Origin: Gammaproteobacteria bacterium
GTDB taxonomy: Bacteria > Pseudomonadota > Gammaproteobacteria > JAURND01
Direction: 5' to 3'
Length of the DNA stretch: 64,000 nt
NCBI GenBank assembly: GCA_035546635.1
Contig: DASZWJ010000031.1
Coordinates: forward strand, 1 to 64,000
Shown here: in pieces, positions 1-7,817 of the stretch
Position numbering within the stretch: position 1 is the stretch's first letter
Layout of the letters: the number at the start of each line of letters is the position of its first letter
Made by a program: the position numbers and the translations under genes
The notes under the pieces: generated by a model
The model's database searches: none
The model's input: the letters and a program-made list of their open reading frames with translations, nothing else
Told to the model about the DNA's origin: nothing

Positions 1-177
1 TCTATCTGGTTGCTACATACCAAGCGATGTTAAACATTGGGCGGTATGATGGCGGCCACTGCTTACGAGGTGACGGCGTTTCGGCGCATAGGCATATCGA
101 AGCAGGCGAGCTTCAATCAGAAGCAAGAGAATCAGACACACGTTAGTCAATAGAGTTAGCCACCAGGATCAGCTAGG
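1..177 (+). ncRNA. possible structured leader upstream of the reverse transcriptase
   Basis: No coding frame is convincing here. The stretch is visibly richer in G and C than the AT-rich reverse transcriptase gene that follows, and contains short hairpins, for example GAAGC/GCTTC at 99-103 and 110-114 with a six-base loop. Several bacterial reverse transcriptases (retrons and some defence RTs) have a structured RNA directly upstream that they use as template or cofactor. That this is one is inference; the window starts inside the region so its 5' end is not visible. Confidence 0.25.
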
Positions 178-1500
178 ATGCCAAAAAAGAAGAATCTCCC
201 TCCCTATCAGCGCTTATGTTCTCCTAATTTTTTGCATGATGCTTGGCAGAAAATATATGAAAATGGGCTCAAGTCTGATTCAAGTAAGACACGTGAATCC
301 GTTCGCCTTTTTAAAGAAAAAGAACGACAAAATATTGATAAAATTTACAGAGCTATCAAGACGCGAAAAACTAATACCATCTTCGATGGAGCTCATGGTA
401 TTACAGCTGGCGAAAAAAAGCGTCCAATAGTTTTAGCTTCAGTTGAAGGTAGAGTTGTTCAGCGAGCTATATTAGATGTTTTACAAGATATACCAGCAAC
501 TTTTAAATATCTAAATGCGCCAGGGAGTTATGGAGCATTAAAAAGTGAAAATGATAATAAAAAAGGAGTAAAGCCTGCAATAGAGGCCGCAATTAGGGCT
601 ATAGAAAATGGTGCCGATCACTTTTACCAATCAGACATCAAATCCTTTTTTACACAGATACCAAGAAAAGAAGTTATTGCAGAGATTTCATCATACGTTG
701 AAGATAGTGATTTTATTTCCATATTAGAGGCCGCCACTAATTTAGAGATAAAAAATATCAACCGAATACCCATCAAGCATAGAAAGTTTTTCGATTACAG
801 CACTATTGGTACGCCTCAAGGATGCTGCCTGTCACCATTGCTTGGCAATATTTTGCTTTATGAGTTTGATGTTGCCATGAACCAGAATGGTATTACTTGC
901 ATCCGTTATTTAGATGACTTTATGGTGCTTGGCAAAGGATGGAGGGCGGTTCAAGAGGCTTTTAATAAAGGAGCGTCTATATTAGGTAAATTGAATTTAG
1001 ATGTGTATATGTTGAGTGAAAAAAAAACGAAAGCAGTTTCTGGTATGGTAACAAAAGGTTTCGATTTTCTTGGCGTCGAAATAAAGGGTAAAAATATAAA
1101 GCCCAATAGAGATTCTAGGAATAGATTATTAACGGCGATACGAGAAATGACGAATGAAACCTTTAAGCAAAAATTTGACGGTTCTCCAAATAAAAAGCAG
1201 CACAACTATTCATTAATTGAAACACTTGGTGGTATTAATAATAAGGTCAAAGGGTGGGGTAACCAATATTCATTTTGCAACGAGGAAGCAATATGGGGAA
1301 GTGTTGATGCAGAAATAAATAATATAGTTCGCGGATATTTAGGCCGTTATTCAGAAGTCAGAAAAAAGCTAGATGAGAAGTCGATGCGGCGGTTGCTTGG
1401 TATCCATCTTGTAGCTGAAAGTAAGAAAGACCCTATCAAGTTTAGAACTGAAGATAAGCTGGATAGTCTAACGACTATGTTGAACATAGCACCATCCTAG
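178..1500 (+). CDS. reverse transcriptase (RNA-directed DNA polymerase), unknown-group/defence-type
   Basis: 440-residue reverse transcriptase. The palm motifs are readable in order: a conserved RPIVLASVEGRVVQRAI stretch near residue 82, SDIKSFF with the first catalytic aspartate near residue 156, GTPQGCCLSPLLGN, and the active-site YLDD in CIRYLDDFMVLG, followed by a FDFLGVEIKG motif. No maturase zinc finger or endonuclease domain follows, and no domain V-like intron RNA is apparent, so a group II intron is unlikely. The size and single-domain build fit retron-like or unknown-group (UG/DRT) enzymes that act in phage defence; which class cannot be decided by reading. An AGGA about nine bases upstream supports the ATG. 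No integrase, protease or toxin partner is visible. It ends 51 bp before the 3' end of a tRNA-Asn gene, a common integration site. Confidence 0.85.
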   Translation: MPKKKNLPPYQRLCSPNFLHDAWQKIYENGLKSDSSKTRESVRLFKEKERQNIDKIYRAIKTRKTNTIFDGAHGITAGEKKRPIVLASVEGRVVQRAILDVLQDIPATFKYLNAPGSYGALKSENDNKKGVKPAIEAAIRAIENGADHFYQSDIKSFFTQIPRKEVIAEISSYVEDSDFISILEAATNLEIKNINRIPIKHRKFFDYSTIGTPQGCCLSPLLGNILLYEFDVAMNQNGITCIRYLDDFMVLGKGWRAVQEAFNKGASILGKLNLDVYMLSEKKTKAVSGMVTKGFDFLGVEIKGKNIKPNRDSRNRLLTAIREMTNETFKQKFDGSPNKKQHNYSLIETLGGINNKVKGWGNQYSFCNEEAIWGSVDAEINNIVRGYLGRYSEVRKKLDEKSMRRLLGIHLVAESKKDPIKFRTEDKLDSLTTMLNIAPS

Positions 1501-1551
1501 CACCACACAAAATTCTATTTTTTAATTATCCTTATGAACCCCTGATTTCAC

Positions 1552-1627
1552 TGGCTCCCCGAACAGGACTCGAACCTGTGACCCAATGATTAACAGTCAT
1601 TTGCTCTACCGACTGAGCTATCGGGGA
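1552..1627 (-). tRNA. tRNA-Asn (GTT)
   Basis: Reading the minus strand gives a full cloverleaf: acceptor stem TCCCCGA pairing with TCGGGGA, a D-arm with AGCTCAGTCGGTAGAGC, anticodon loop with GTT between CT and AA, a T-arm with GGTTCGAGTCC, discriminator G and an encoded CCA at 1552-1554. Its 3' end faces the reverse transcriptase gene, the orientation expected where an integrating element has used the tRNA 3' end. Confidence 0.97.
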
Positions 1628-1803
1628 GTGTATCAATTCAGCTTGATTTGCCTTGCGGCAAGAGAAGGTCTAAATACTACTGTCAGAGTAGCCTCTGGTC
1701 AAGATGAATTTTGACTACTACCGCTTTTTTAATCAAGCAAGCGACTGAACTATTCTCATAGTTTGTGATAAACTCCCGGCAAGTCAAGGAGTCTATTCCT
1801 ACT

Positions 1804-2265
1804 ATGCACACCCCCAAAACCCCGCTTAAGCTAAAAAAGGAACGAAGGCTGTTAACCGTGGGTTGGCGTGAATGGTTGTCTTTGCCAGAATTAGGAATCA
1901 CACGGATTAAGGCAAAAGTCGACAGCGGCGCACGCACCTCCGCTCTGCATGCTTTTGAGATTAAACCATTCAAACTGCATGAGAAGCATTATATTCGCTT
2001 CAAAATCCATCCGCTGCAACGCAGCAAAGAAGACATAGTAGAATGCATCGCTGAGGTGCAAGATATACGCTGGATAACAGACTCTGGTGGCCACAGGGAG
2101 AGGCGCTATGTCATTAAGACCTTATTGAAACTGGGAGAAGCATACTGGCCAATTGAACTGACCTTAACCAACCGAGACACCATGAGCTTTCGCATGTTAT
2201 TAGGTAGAACAGCCATGAAAAAAAGGTTGGTGGTCAATCCAGGTGCATCCTTTTTGTTACGCTAA
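1804..2265 (+). CDS. retropepsin-like ATP-dependent zinc protease family protein (RimB-like)
   Basis: 153-residue protein of the retropepsin-like family often annotated as ATP-dependent zinc protease. The family signature is clear: a WREW motif, the KVDSGARTSALHA active-site segment with the aspartate of the DSGA motif, and a C-terminal MLLGRTAM stretch. The ATG at 1804 is chosen over the one at 1765 because AAGGAG lies 12 bases upstream. The gene is followed 27 bp later by rimK in the same direction. This pairing recurs in proteobacteria, where the partner is thought to trim poly-glutamate tails added by RimK; that role is known for the family and inferred here. Confidence 0.85.
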   Translation: MHTPKTPLKLKKERRLLTVGWREWLSLPELGITRIKAKVDSGARTSALHAFEIKPFKLHEKHYIRFKIHPLQRSKEDIVECIAEVQDIRWITDSGGHRERRYVIKTLLKLGEAYWPIELTLTNRDTMSFRMLLGRTAMKKRLVVNPGASFLLR

Positions 2266-2292
2266 TATTGATAAACCCTGAGAAAAAATAGT

Positions 2293-3168
2293 ATGAGAAT
2301 TGCCGTATTAACAAGAGGACCTAAACTTTATTCCACACGCCGCTTAGTCGAAGCGGCCTTACAACGCGGCCATGAGGTGCAGCTATTGAACCCATTGCGT
2401 TGTTATATGAACATCGCCTCACACAAGCCTTCGATACATTACCGCGGCGAAGAATTACCCGCCTATGATGCCATCATCCCCCGCATTGGCGCCTCAATCA
2501 CCTTTTATGGTACGGCTTTAGTGCGTCAATTTGAAAGCATGGGGGTCTATTGCGTCAATCGTTCCATCGCCATTACCCGTGCCCGGGATAAGTTACGTTG
2601 TCTGCAGCTCTTATCGAATAAGGGCTTGGGGCTGCCTATCACTGGCTTTTCACATTCACCTGGCGACATTAAAGACTTAATCAAGATGGTGGGCGGACCA
2701 CCTTTGGTGATTAAACTCTTGGAAGGTACGCAAGGGATTGGCGTAGTGTTAGCTGAAACCCATAAGGCGGCTGAAAGCGTGATTGAGGCGTTTTTGGGTC
2801 TCAAAGTCAATATCATGGTGCAGGAATATATTAAAGAATCTGGCGGCGCCGACTTACGTTGCCTGGTGGTCGGGGGCAAAGTGATTGCAGCCATGCAGCG
2901 CAAGGCAAAACCGGGTGAATTCCGTTCCAATATTCATAGAGGCGGCACAGGTAGCGAAGTGGAACTCACCCCTGAAGAATTAAAAACAGCCGTGTTGGCG
3001 GCGAATCTAACCGGTCTGAATATTGCTGGCGTTGATATGCTGCGTTCTGAGCGCGGCCCCTTGATTATAGAGGTTAATTCTTCTCCCGGGCTGGAAGGCA
3101 TAGAAAGAACAACCGGGAAAGATGTCGCTGGGGCGATTATTGAATTTGTGGAAAGGAACTCTAACTAG
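2293..3168 (+). CDS. rimK: ribosomal protein S6--L-glutamate ligase RimK
   Basis: 291-residue ATP-grasp ligase, close to the usual length of about 300. The N-terminal [18 protein letters not shown] segment is typical of RimK, followed by the ATP-grasp signatures [16 protein letters not shown] and the metal-binding [14 protein letters not shown] near the C terminus. RimK adds glutamates to the C terminus of ribosomal protein S6 (and can make free poly-glutamate). It is co-directional with the retropepsin-like gene 27 bp upstream, so the two are probably one transcript. The stop codon TAG is also the first three bases of a dispersed inverted repeat. Confidence 0.95.
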   Translation: MRIAVLTRGPKLYSTRRLVEAALQRGHEVQLLNPLRCYMNIASHKPSIHYRGEELPAYDAIIPRIGASITFYGTALVRQFESMGVYCVNRSIAITRARDKLRCLQLLSNKGLGLPITGFSHSPGDIKDLIKMVGGPPLVIKLLEGTQGIGVVLAETHKAAESVIEAFLGLKVNIMVQEYIKESGGADLRCLVVGGKVIAAMQRKAKPGEFRSNIHRGGTGSEVELTPEELKTAVLAANLTGLNIAGVDMLRSERGPLIIEVNSSPGLEGIERTTGKDVAGAIIEFVERNSN

Positions 3169-3218
3169 TCGCTGGCGCGAAACTCAAGACCTATCATTCC
3201 CGCGAAGGCGGGAATGCG
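3166..3218 (+). repeat. left arm of an inverted repeat pair bracketing 3.2-4.1 kb
   Basis: Begins at the rimK stop codon with TAGTCGCTGGCGCGAAAC and ends in a short palindrome CATTCCCGC-GAAG-GCGGGAATG (3195-3216). Its reverse complement appears at 4098-4142. Related copies of the TCGCTGGCGCGAAA core occur at 17884 and 27506. Confidence 0.85.
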
Positions 3219-3513
3219 CATAAAAATCGCATAAAATGCTTATAAAAAATAACAAGGCAAAATTTGGATAGATTCCTGTCTTCCCACTGGTGTCCAGTAA
3301 AACTCTGCATTCCCTCTCCTCTTCGTGACCTCAAGCCACATTTATGCTTTATGCCATCCCAGAATCAAAAAATTGTCTAGTACAGAGAATTTTTGTGAAA
3401 CCAATTAACCACTTAATAAATTGTTAATTTTTGTTAGATACCATAGAAAAACCAGAGTTAATACTAATATCTGAAAAATTTATATAATTTACAGCATAAT
3501 TGAGGCAAAAAAC
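3219..3513. other. intergenic region with possible promoter
   Basis: No gene is seen. The last 130 bases are strongly AT-rich and contain the possible PmrA-type box at 3412-3431; the rest holds only unremarkable repeat debris. Confidence 0.5.
3412..3431 (+). promoter_or_regulatory. possible PmrA-type box
   Basis: Two TTAA half-sites start exactly 11 bases apart (3413 and 3424), the second followed by TTTT, resembling the tandem cTTAATATT repeats bound by PmrA in Legionella and Coxiella. It lies about 80 bp before the TTG start of the CIIS protein. The surroundings are AT-rich, so a chance match is quite possible. Confidence 0.3.
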
Positions 3514-3870
3514 TTGTCAAACGAAAAGGTAACAAAGATAAGCGACGACCAACTTGAAGAATTATTAGCCCAAAAGGGAGAGAGTAGAGGAACAAAAAGA
3601 TTCTATGACTCCGAACTGCTACGAATAGCTGATGACCTAGAAAACCAAAAGCGAGAAGAGGTTATAAATCAAGTACTAGATCAGATATCATCAAATGGAA
3701 ATGTTACAGGGAATTTTAGTCAGATTAAGGAAATTGTTGTTGAATATGACCACCCGCGTTTTTTTAAATCCGAACTTAAACACCCCCTCATGGAAAGATC
3801 TAAGCAGATTAAAGAAAGTCAAAACCAAAACGAAAGCGAACCAAAATCTCTTTCCTGCATAATTAGCTAA
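3514..3870 (+). CDS. small hydrophilic protein ending in a CaaX prenylation box (CIIS)
   Basis: 118-residue, strongly charged protein of no family I recognise. It starts at TTG with GAGG eight bases upstream (3502-3505). No signal peptide or membrane segment is visible; the first two thirds look helical. The last four residues are C-I-I-S directly before the stop, a textbook CaaX box (Cys, two aliphatics, Ser) of the kind recognised by host farnesyltransferase. Legionella uses such boxes on translocated effectors, since bacteria have no prenylation system of their own. A possible PmrA box lies upstream, inverted repeats bracket the locus, and a MITE is inserted 8 bases after the stop. An effector role is inference; a four-residue match can also arise by chance. 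Confidence 0.6.
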   Translation: MSNEKVTKISDDQLEELLAQKGESRGTKRFYDSELLRIADDLENQKREEVINQVLDQISSNGNVTGNFSQIKEIVVEYDHPRFFKSELKHPLMERSKQIKESQNQNESEPKSLSCIIS

Positions 3871-3878
3871 GCTTCAAC

Positions 3879-4009
3879 GTAACTACTCGGACCCTATTTA
3901 GACCGTCGTCCCAGCATGGATGCCGGGATCCAGCTTCGGGAAAGCGAAACTTTGATGTCCCTATCAACTGGATCCCGGCTTCCTGCCAGGACGATGTGCG
4001 AGTAGATAC
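3879..4009. mobile_element. MITE-like palindromic element with 8-bp target duplication
   Basis: 131-bp element with terminal inverted repeats GTAACTACTCG (left) and GTATCTACTCG (right, reverse complement), and inner arms around GGATCC. It is flanked by the direct repeat GCTTCAAC at 3871-3878 and 4010-4017, a clear target-site duplication. A second full copy lies at 37273-37409 and a half copy near 44950. No ORF inside. Confidence 0.85.
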
Positions 4010-4097
4010 GCTTCAACCAGCACAACAATTCAAAATCCGCTTCTAACTAGGGGTTTTAGCCACTTTAACCGCCTCCCTCATCCCACAAGGGGATTAT

Positions 4098-4142
4098 CGC
4101 ATTCGCGGGAATGAAACGCCTTGAGTTTCGCGCCAGCGACTA
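4098..4142 (-). repeat. right arm of the inverted repeat pair
   Basis: Reverse complement starts TAGTCGCTGGCGCGAAAC and runs through CATTCCCGCGAATGCG, matching the left arm at 3166-3218 apart from a short variable middle and the lost second half of the small palindrome. Confidence 0.85.
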
Positions 4143-4168
4143 ATTAGGAAGCATATTTCATACCCCCA

Positions 4169-4202
4169 ACTGTCATCCTTCGCTTATGCTCTGGATGACA
4201 GT
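4169..4202. terminator. hairpin, possible terminator for the YhhQ gene
   Basis: ACTGTCATCC and GGATGACAGT form a 10-bp stem just after the yhhQ stop. A nearly identical hairpin sits at 15722-15756 just after the bufC stop, so this is a recurrent 3'-end hairpin. No long U-tract follows, so termination strength is uncertain. Confidence 0.5.
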
Positions 4203-4209
4203 CTAAAAC

Positions 4210-4926
4210 CTAATCTATCGCAATCGAAAACGGATTAAACTTAGTTTTGTAATCAAAATAGTCAATATCATCTTTGCGTTTTAAATAATTAGCAACTTTA
4301 TAGGTCAGAGGCACTGCGCAAATTTCATAGCCAACTTTAACTAGATACATGGTGATGATAATCCGCCAGATTTCGACATAAGGTATTGTTGCGCCAAACG
4401 CAATATGCGTAAACAGTACCGTGTCTATACCTACACCGATACCTGTGCTGGCAATAGCCCGCATCCAAAAATGCCGCCCAGCCATCCGCACCTTTAACTT
4501 AGCTAAAACAATGGAATTCGTAAATTCACCCGCCAAGTAGGCCACAATAGATGCTAAAAACACCCGCGGGACTGCCTGATAAACCGTGGCATAAGAAGAT
4601 TGTTCATGCCAAAACGGCGCGGGCGGCAAATAAACGGTTAAGAAGGTTCCCATTATCACGATTACGTTAGCGCATAATGCCGACCAAATTACCCGCCTGC
4701 TCACTTTAAAACCATAAACCTCAGTTAAAATATCATCAAATATATAAGTAAGTGGGAAAAATATCAGCCCCGCAGGGAATGCGAGGGACCCTACAGATAC
4801 TAATTTAAAAGCGGTTAAATTAGACAAAATAAGGAAAGCAGCAAAAATAATCCCCACCACCACAATGCTGGCACGCATGGCGGATGGTGTAGCTTGGGTC
4901 TTTAAAATCTCTTCATCTTGAATCAT
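4210..4926 (-). CDS. yhhQ: queuosine precursor transporter, YhhQ/VUT family
   Basis: 238-residue inner-membrane protein with about six hydrophobic segments. Family marks include FFPLTYIFDDILTEVYGF with the acidic pair, the SRRVIW motif, AGEFTNS and GIGVGIDTVLF. The family imports queuosine precursors such as preQ0/preQ1 for tRNA wobble modification. It stands alone, transcribed away from the kamA gene, with a hairpin directly after its stop. Confidence 0.9.
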   Translation of the reverse strand: MIQDEEILKTQATPSAMRASIVVVGIIFAAFLILSNLTAFKLVSVGSLAFPAGLIFFPLTYIFDDILTEVYGFKVSRRVIWSALCANVIVIMGTFLTVYLPPAPFWHEQSSYATVYQAVPRVFLASIVAYLAGEFTNSIVLAKLKVRMAGRHFWMRAIASTGIGVGIDTVLFTHIAFGATIPYVEIWRIIITMYLVKVGYEICAVPLTYKVANYLKRKDDIDYFDYKTKFNPFSIAID

Positions 4927-5090
4927 CAGGAACCCTCAATTTCCTCTCAATTCACCCCTCCCGTCTGTGACCTAAGGGAATCCCCCTGTGGGATGAGAGA
5001 GGTGAACTACAAGAAAAAAACAGTTTAGAAAAATTTCAATTTTAAGTTGTATTTTGCTATGATCCATGAACTAAAAAACATCGATGCGCA

Positions 5091-5096
5091 AAGGAG
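5091..5096 (+). promoter_or_regulatory. ribosome binding site that points to an AUA start
   Basis: AAGGAG is followed by six bases and then ATA at 5103. In the aminomutase frame there is no ATG, GTG or TTG between the upstream stop at 5067 and the internal ATG at 5220, while family homology starts well before 5220. The ATG at 5084 is out of frame. Confidence 0.7.
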
Positions 5097-5102
5097 AATT
5101 CC

Positions 5103-6167
5103 ATAAGCAAGTCTATTCATTCGTTAAAAGAATTACGCAAAAGAAACGTTATTACCGATCAAAAACTCTCAGAGCTAAAGCCCGTTGCCAAAAACTTTTC
5201 CTTTGCTATCACCGAGCATATGTATCAACAAATGCATCTAGATGATACAAATGATCCCATTGCCAGACAATTTATTCCGACAACCGAAGAACTAAATATT
5301 CTACCACAAGAACAATCTGACCCCATTGGCGATAATCCGTATATGGTCACCAAAGGGTTAATCCATCGCTATCCTGATCGATGTTTACTCACCCCCGCAC
5401 ATGTATGTGCAGTTTACTGCAGATTCTGCTTTAGACGAGAAAAAGTCGGCGCGGGCTCCAAATTAATGTCAGATAAGGAACTGGAAGCGGCCTATGCTTA
5501 TATCAGAGCGCATCCAGAAATTTGGGAAGTGATATTAACCGGCGGCGACCCATTGATTTTAAAACCCGTCATACTCGATAAAATTCTTGAAAATTTGAAT
5601 GCTATTCCACACTTAGGCATCGTGCGATTTCACACACGCGTTCCGATTGTTGATCCTTCCCGTATCAATGCAGCTCTATTGAAAGTGTTGCAAAAAAAAC
5701 TACCCATTTATGTTGTGATTCATGCAAATCACCCGAATGAATTTACCGAAGAAGCGAAACAAGCCTGCCAAGCTTTGACTCAACATGGCATCCCGCTTTT
5801 GAGCCAGTCGGTATTGCTCAAAGGCATTAATGATAATATAGAGACGTTAAGCCACTTGATGCGTTGTTTTATCCAAAATAAAATTAAGCCCTATTACTTG
5901 TTTCAAGGCGATTTAGCACAAGGGACGCAACATTTTCGCACCAGTATTCAACAGGGGCAAGATTTAATGAGACAATTACGCGGTAGGTTTTCTGGGCTAT
6001 GTCAGCCGACTTATATTTTAGATATCCCAGGCGGCCATGGAAAGTCTCCCATAGGACCCAATTATTTATCTGAATTAAATGCTGATAGACTGGATGAAAC
6101 TCGATATATAATTGAAGATTATCAGGGCAAACAGCATCCATATAATGAATATATTGAGTATGATTAA
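5103..6167 (+). CDS. kamA: lysine 2,3-aminomutase (KamA-type radical SAM/PLP enzyme)
   Basis: 354 residues if started at ATA 5103, 315 if started at ATG 5220. The enzyme interconverts L-lysine and beta-lysine. The radical-SAM cluster motif CAVYCRFC gives Cys 102, 106 and 109; the PLP lysine is K314 in the C-terminal PGGHGKSP motif; KPYYLFQGDLAQGTQHFR is the usual KamA segment. The N-terminal part encoded before 5220 (VAKNFSFAITEHMYQQM, then DDTNDPIARQFIP) matches the conserved start of KamA, so the longer form is preferred. The C-terminal PGG lysine region fits true aminomutase better than EpmB, the EF-P modifying relative, and no epmA or efp is nearby. A LysP-like permease follows about 110 bp downstream. 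Confidence 0.85.
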   Translation: MSKSIHSLKELRKRNVITDQKLSELKPVAKNFSFAITEHMYQQMHLDDTNDPIARQFIPTTEELNILPQEQSDPIGDNPYMVTKGLIHRYPDRCLLTPAHVCAVYCRFCFRREKVGAGSKLMSDKELEAAYAYIRAHPEIWEVILTGGDPLILKPVILDKILENLNAIPHLGIVRFHTRVPIVDPSRINAALLKVLQKKLPIYVVIHANHPNEFTEEAKQACQALTQHGIPLLSQSVLLKGINDNIETLSHLMRCFIQNKIKPYYLFQGDLAQGTQHFRTSIQQGQDLMRQLRGRFSGLCQPTYILDIPGGHGKSPIGPNYLSELNADRLDETRYIIEDYQGKQHPYNEYIEYD

Positions 6168-6209
6168 GCGTATAGCTACTACCCTTTCTTTCCTTGCGGA
6201 ATTGAGCAA

Positions 6210-6233
6210 TCACCCCCTTTGAAAAAGGGGGTG
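6210..6233. repeat. dispersed palindrome CACCCCCTTTGAAAAAGGGGGTG
   Basis: Short perfect-arm palindrome found again at 33001, 54883 and around 59620 and 59740. Here it lies between the aminomutase and the permease and may act as a processing site or weak terminator. Confidence 0.8.
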
Positions 6234-6279
6234 AAGAATAAGAATTTTAAACCACACAAACTCACCGGTACTCACACTT

Positions 6280-7701
6280 ATGAACGAACTACACAAAAAA
6301 CTAAAATCACGCCACATTGCCATGATCGCATTAGGCGGCTCAATTGGTACAGGGATTTTTGTATCCAGCGGCAATGCCATTTATCTCGGTGGTCCAGGCG
6401 GCGCTGTCTTAGCATTTATGATTATTGGTGTCATGGTGTATTTCTTAATGACCAGTCTCGGTGAAATGTCCGCCTTAGAACCAATAACCGGCACATTTTG
6501 CGATTACACCAGCCGTTTTGTCGATCCCGCATTAGGATTTGCCATGTCCTATAACTATTGGTTCAACTGGGCAATCACCGTCGCAGTAGATTTATCAGCG
6601 GCAGCGATTGTCATGCAGTACTGGTTCCCACATACACCGGTGATTTACTGGAGTGCGTTATTTTTTGCCTTAATATTTTTATTAAATATCTTTACTGTGG
6701 GGCTGTATGGAGAAATTGAATACTGGTTTTCAGCCATTAAAATTGCAACCGTAATCATCTTTATCGTCGCCGGATTTTTAATGATTTTAGGCGTCTTTAA
6801 TCATCAACCCATAGGTTTCCATAACTGGCATGTGGGAGATGCGCCCTTTCATAACGGTTGGTTTGGTATTTTTAGTGTAATGTTAATTGCTGGTTTTGCT
6901 TTTCAAGGCACAGAAATATTTGGTATCACGGCAGGTGAAGCGAAAAATCCCAAAGAAAGCATACCCAAAGCGGTTAGAAATATTTTCTGGCGCATCTTAG
7001 TGTTTTATATTTTAGCCATCGTAGTCATTAATTTCATTATACCTTACACCAACCCACAACTCGTGAATGCCAATAATGATGTCTCCTTAAGTCCATTTAC
7101 GATTGTCTTTGAAAAACTTGGACTCCAATCCGCAGCGACTATCATCAACATTATCGTCTTAACCGCAGTACTGTCTGCAGCCAATGCCAGCATGTATACC
7201 GCTACGCGCACCTTATGGTCGATGGCCAAACGCGGTATTGCTCCCAAAGCTTTAGCCCGTGTCACGAAGAAAGGCGTGCCACTCTTAGCCTTAGTTTTAA
7301 CTTCCCTATTCGGCGCAGCTACTTTTTTATCTTCTCTATTCGGCAGTGGAAAAATATTTATTTGGCTAGTCAATATTTCTGCTTTATCTGGCTTCATCGC
7401 TTGGCTGGGGATTGCCATCAGTCATTATCGATTTAGAAAAGCTTACATTTTACAAGGCCGAGATTTAGCCTCCCTACCCTATCGCGCCAAATTGTTTCCT
7501 ATTGGACCGATATTTACCTTTGCTTTATGCATATTAATTATCATTGGACAACAATTCACCACTAATCAAAATTTCAATTGGGGAAGTTTTATAGGAACTT
7601 ATATTAATATTCCGGTATTTTTAGCCCTGTATTTAGGTTATAAATTTTATGCTCGAAGCAAAATAGTACCCTTGAATAAGTGTCAATTCATCGAGTCCTG
7701 A
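6280..7701 (+). CDS. amino acid permease, AAT family, LysP-like (lysine)
   Basis: 473-residue APC-superfamily transporter with about 12 membrane segments. The first helix carries the hallmark GGSIGTGIFVSSG, and GGPGGAVLAFMIIGVMVYF, YNYWFNWAI and GEIEYWFSAIKI closely resemble E. coli LysP. It is predicted to import lysine with protons across the inner membrane. It directly follows the lysine 2,3-aminomutase gene, which supports lysine as substrate. No clear Shine-Dalgarno precedes the ATG; the start fits the family N terminus. Confidence 0.85.
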   Translation: MNELHKKLKSRHIAMIALGGSIGTGIFVSSGNAIYLGGPGGAVLAFMIIGVMVYFLMTSLGEMSALEPITGTFCDYTSRFVDPALGFAMSYNYWFNWAITVAVDLSAAAIVMQYWFPHTPVIYWSALFFALIFLLNIFTVGLYGEIEYWFSAIKIATVIIFIVAGFLMILGVFNHQPIGFHNWHVGDAPFHNGWFGIFSVMLIAGFAFQGTEIFGITAGEAKNPKESIPKAVRNIFWRILVFYILAIVVINFIIPYTNPQLVNANNDVSLSPFTIVFEKLGLQSAATIINIIVLTAVLSAANASMYTATRTLWSMAKRGIAPKALARVTKKGVPLLALVLTSLFGAATFLSSLFGSGKIFIWLVNISALSGFIAWLGIAISHYRFRKAYILQGRDLASLPYRAKLFPIGPIFTFALCILIIIGQQFTTNQNFNWGSFIGTYINIPVFLALYLGYKFYARSKIVPLNKCQFIES

Positions 7702-7724
7702 CAGGAGGCAAGATAATTCATCGA

Positions 7725-7778
7725 TGATGCGAAATTCAAAAAATGCTCGTCATCCTGGCAGGAAGCCAGGATCCCGCC
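7725..7778. repeat. repeat fragment with short hairpin
   Basis: GCGAAATTCAAAAAATGC, a piece of the repeat family seen at 17884, followed by the hairpin ATCCTGGC-AGGAA-GCCAGGAT. It lies between the convergent permease and hypothetical genes and could terminate both. Confidence 0.6.
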
Positions 7779-7817
7779 CCATAAAAACTCCCTATTTCAT
7801 GTTGTAATTCGTCCTCG

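Noticed and set aside
178..1500. Group II intron or diversity-generating retroelement
   Set aside because: No maturase or endonuclease domain, no domain V-like RNA, and no template/variable repeat pair could be seen in the available sequence.
5220..5222. ATG 5220 as the true start of the aminomutase
   Set aside because: It would drop conserved KamA sequence and has no ribosome site, while AAGGAG precedes ATA 5103.
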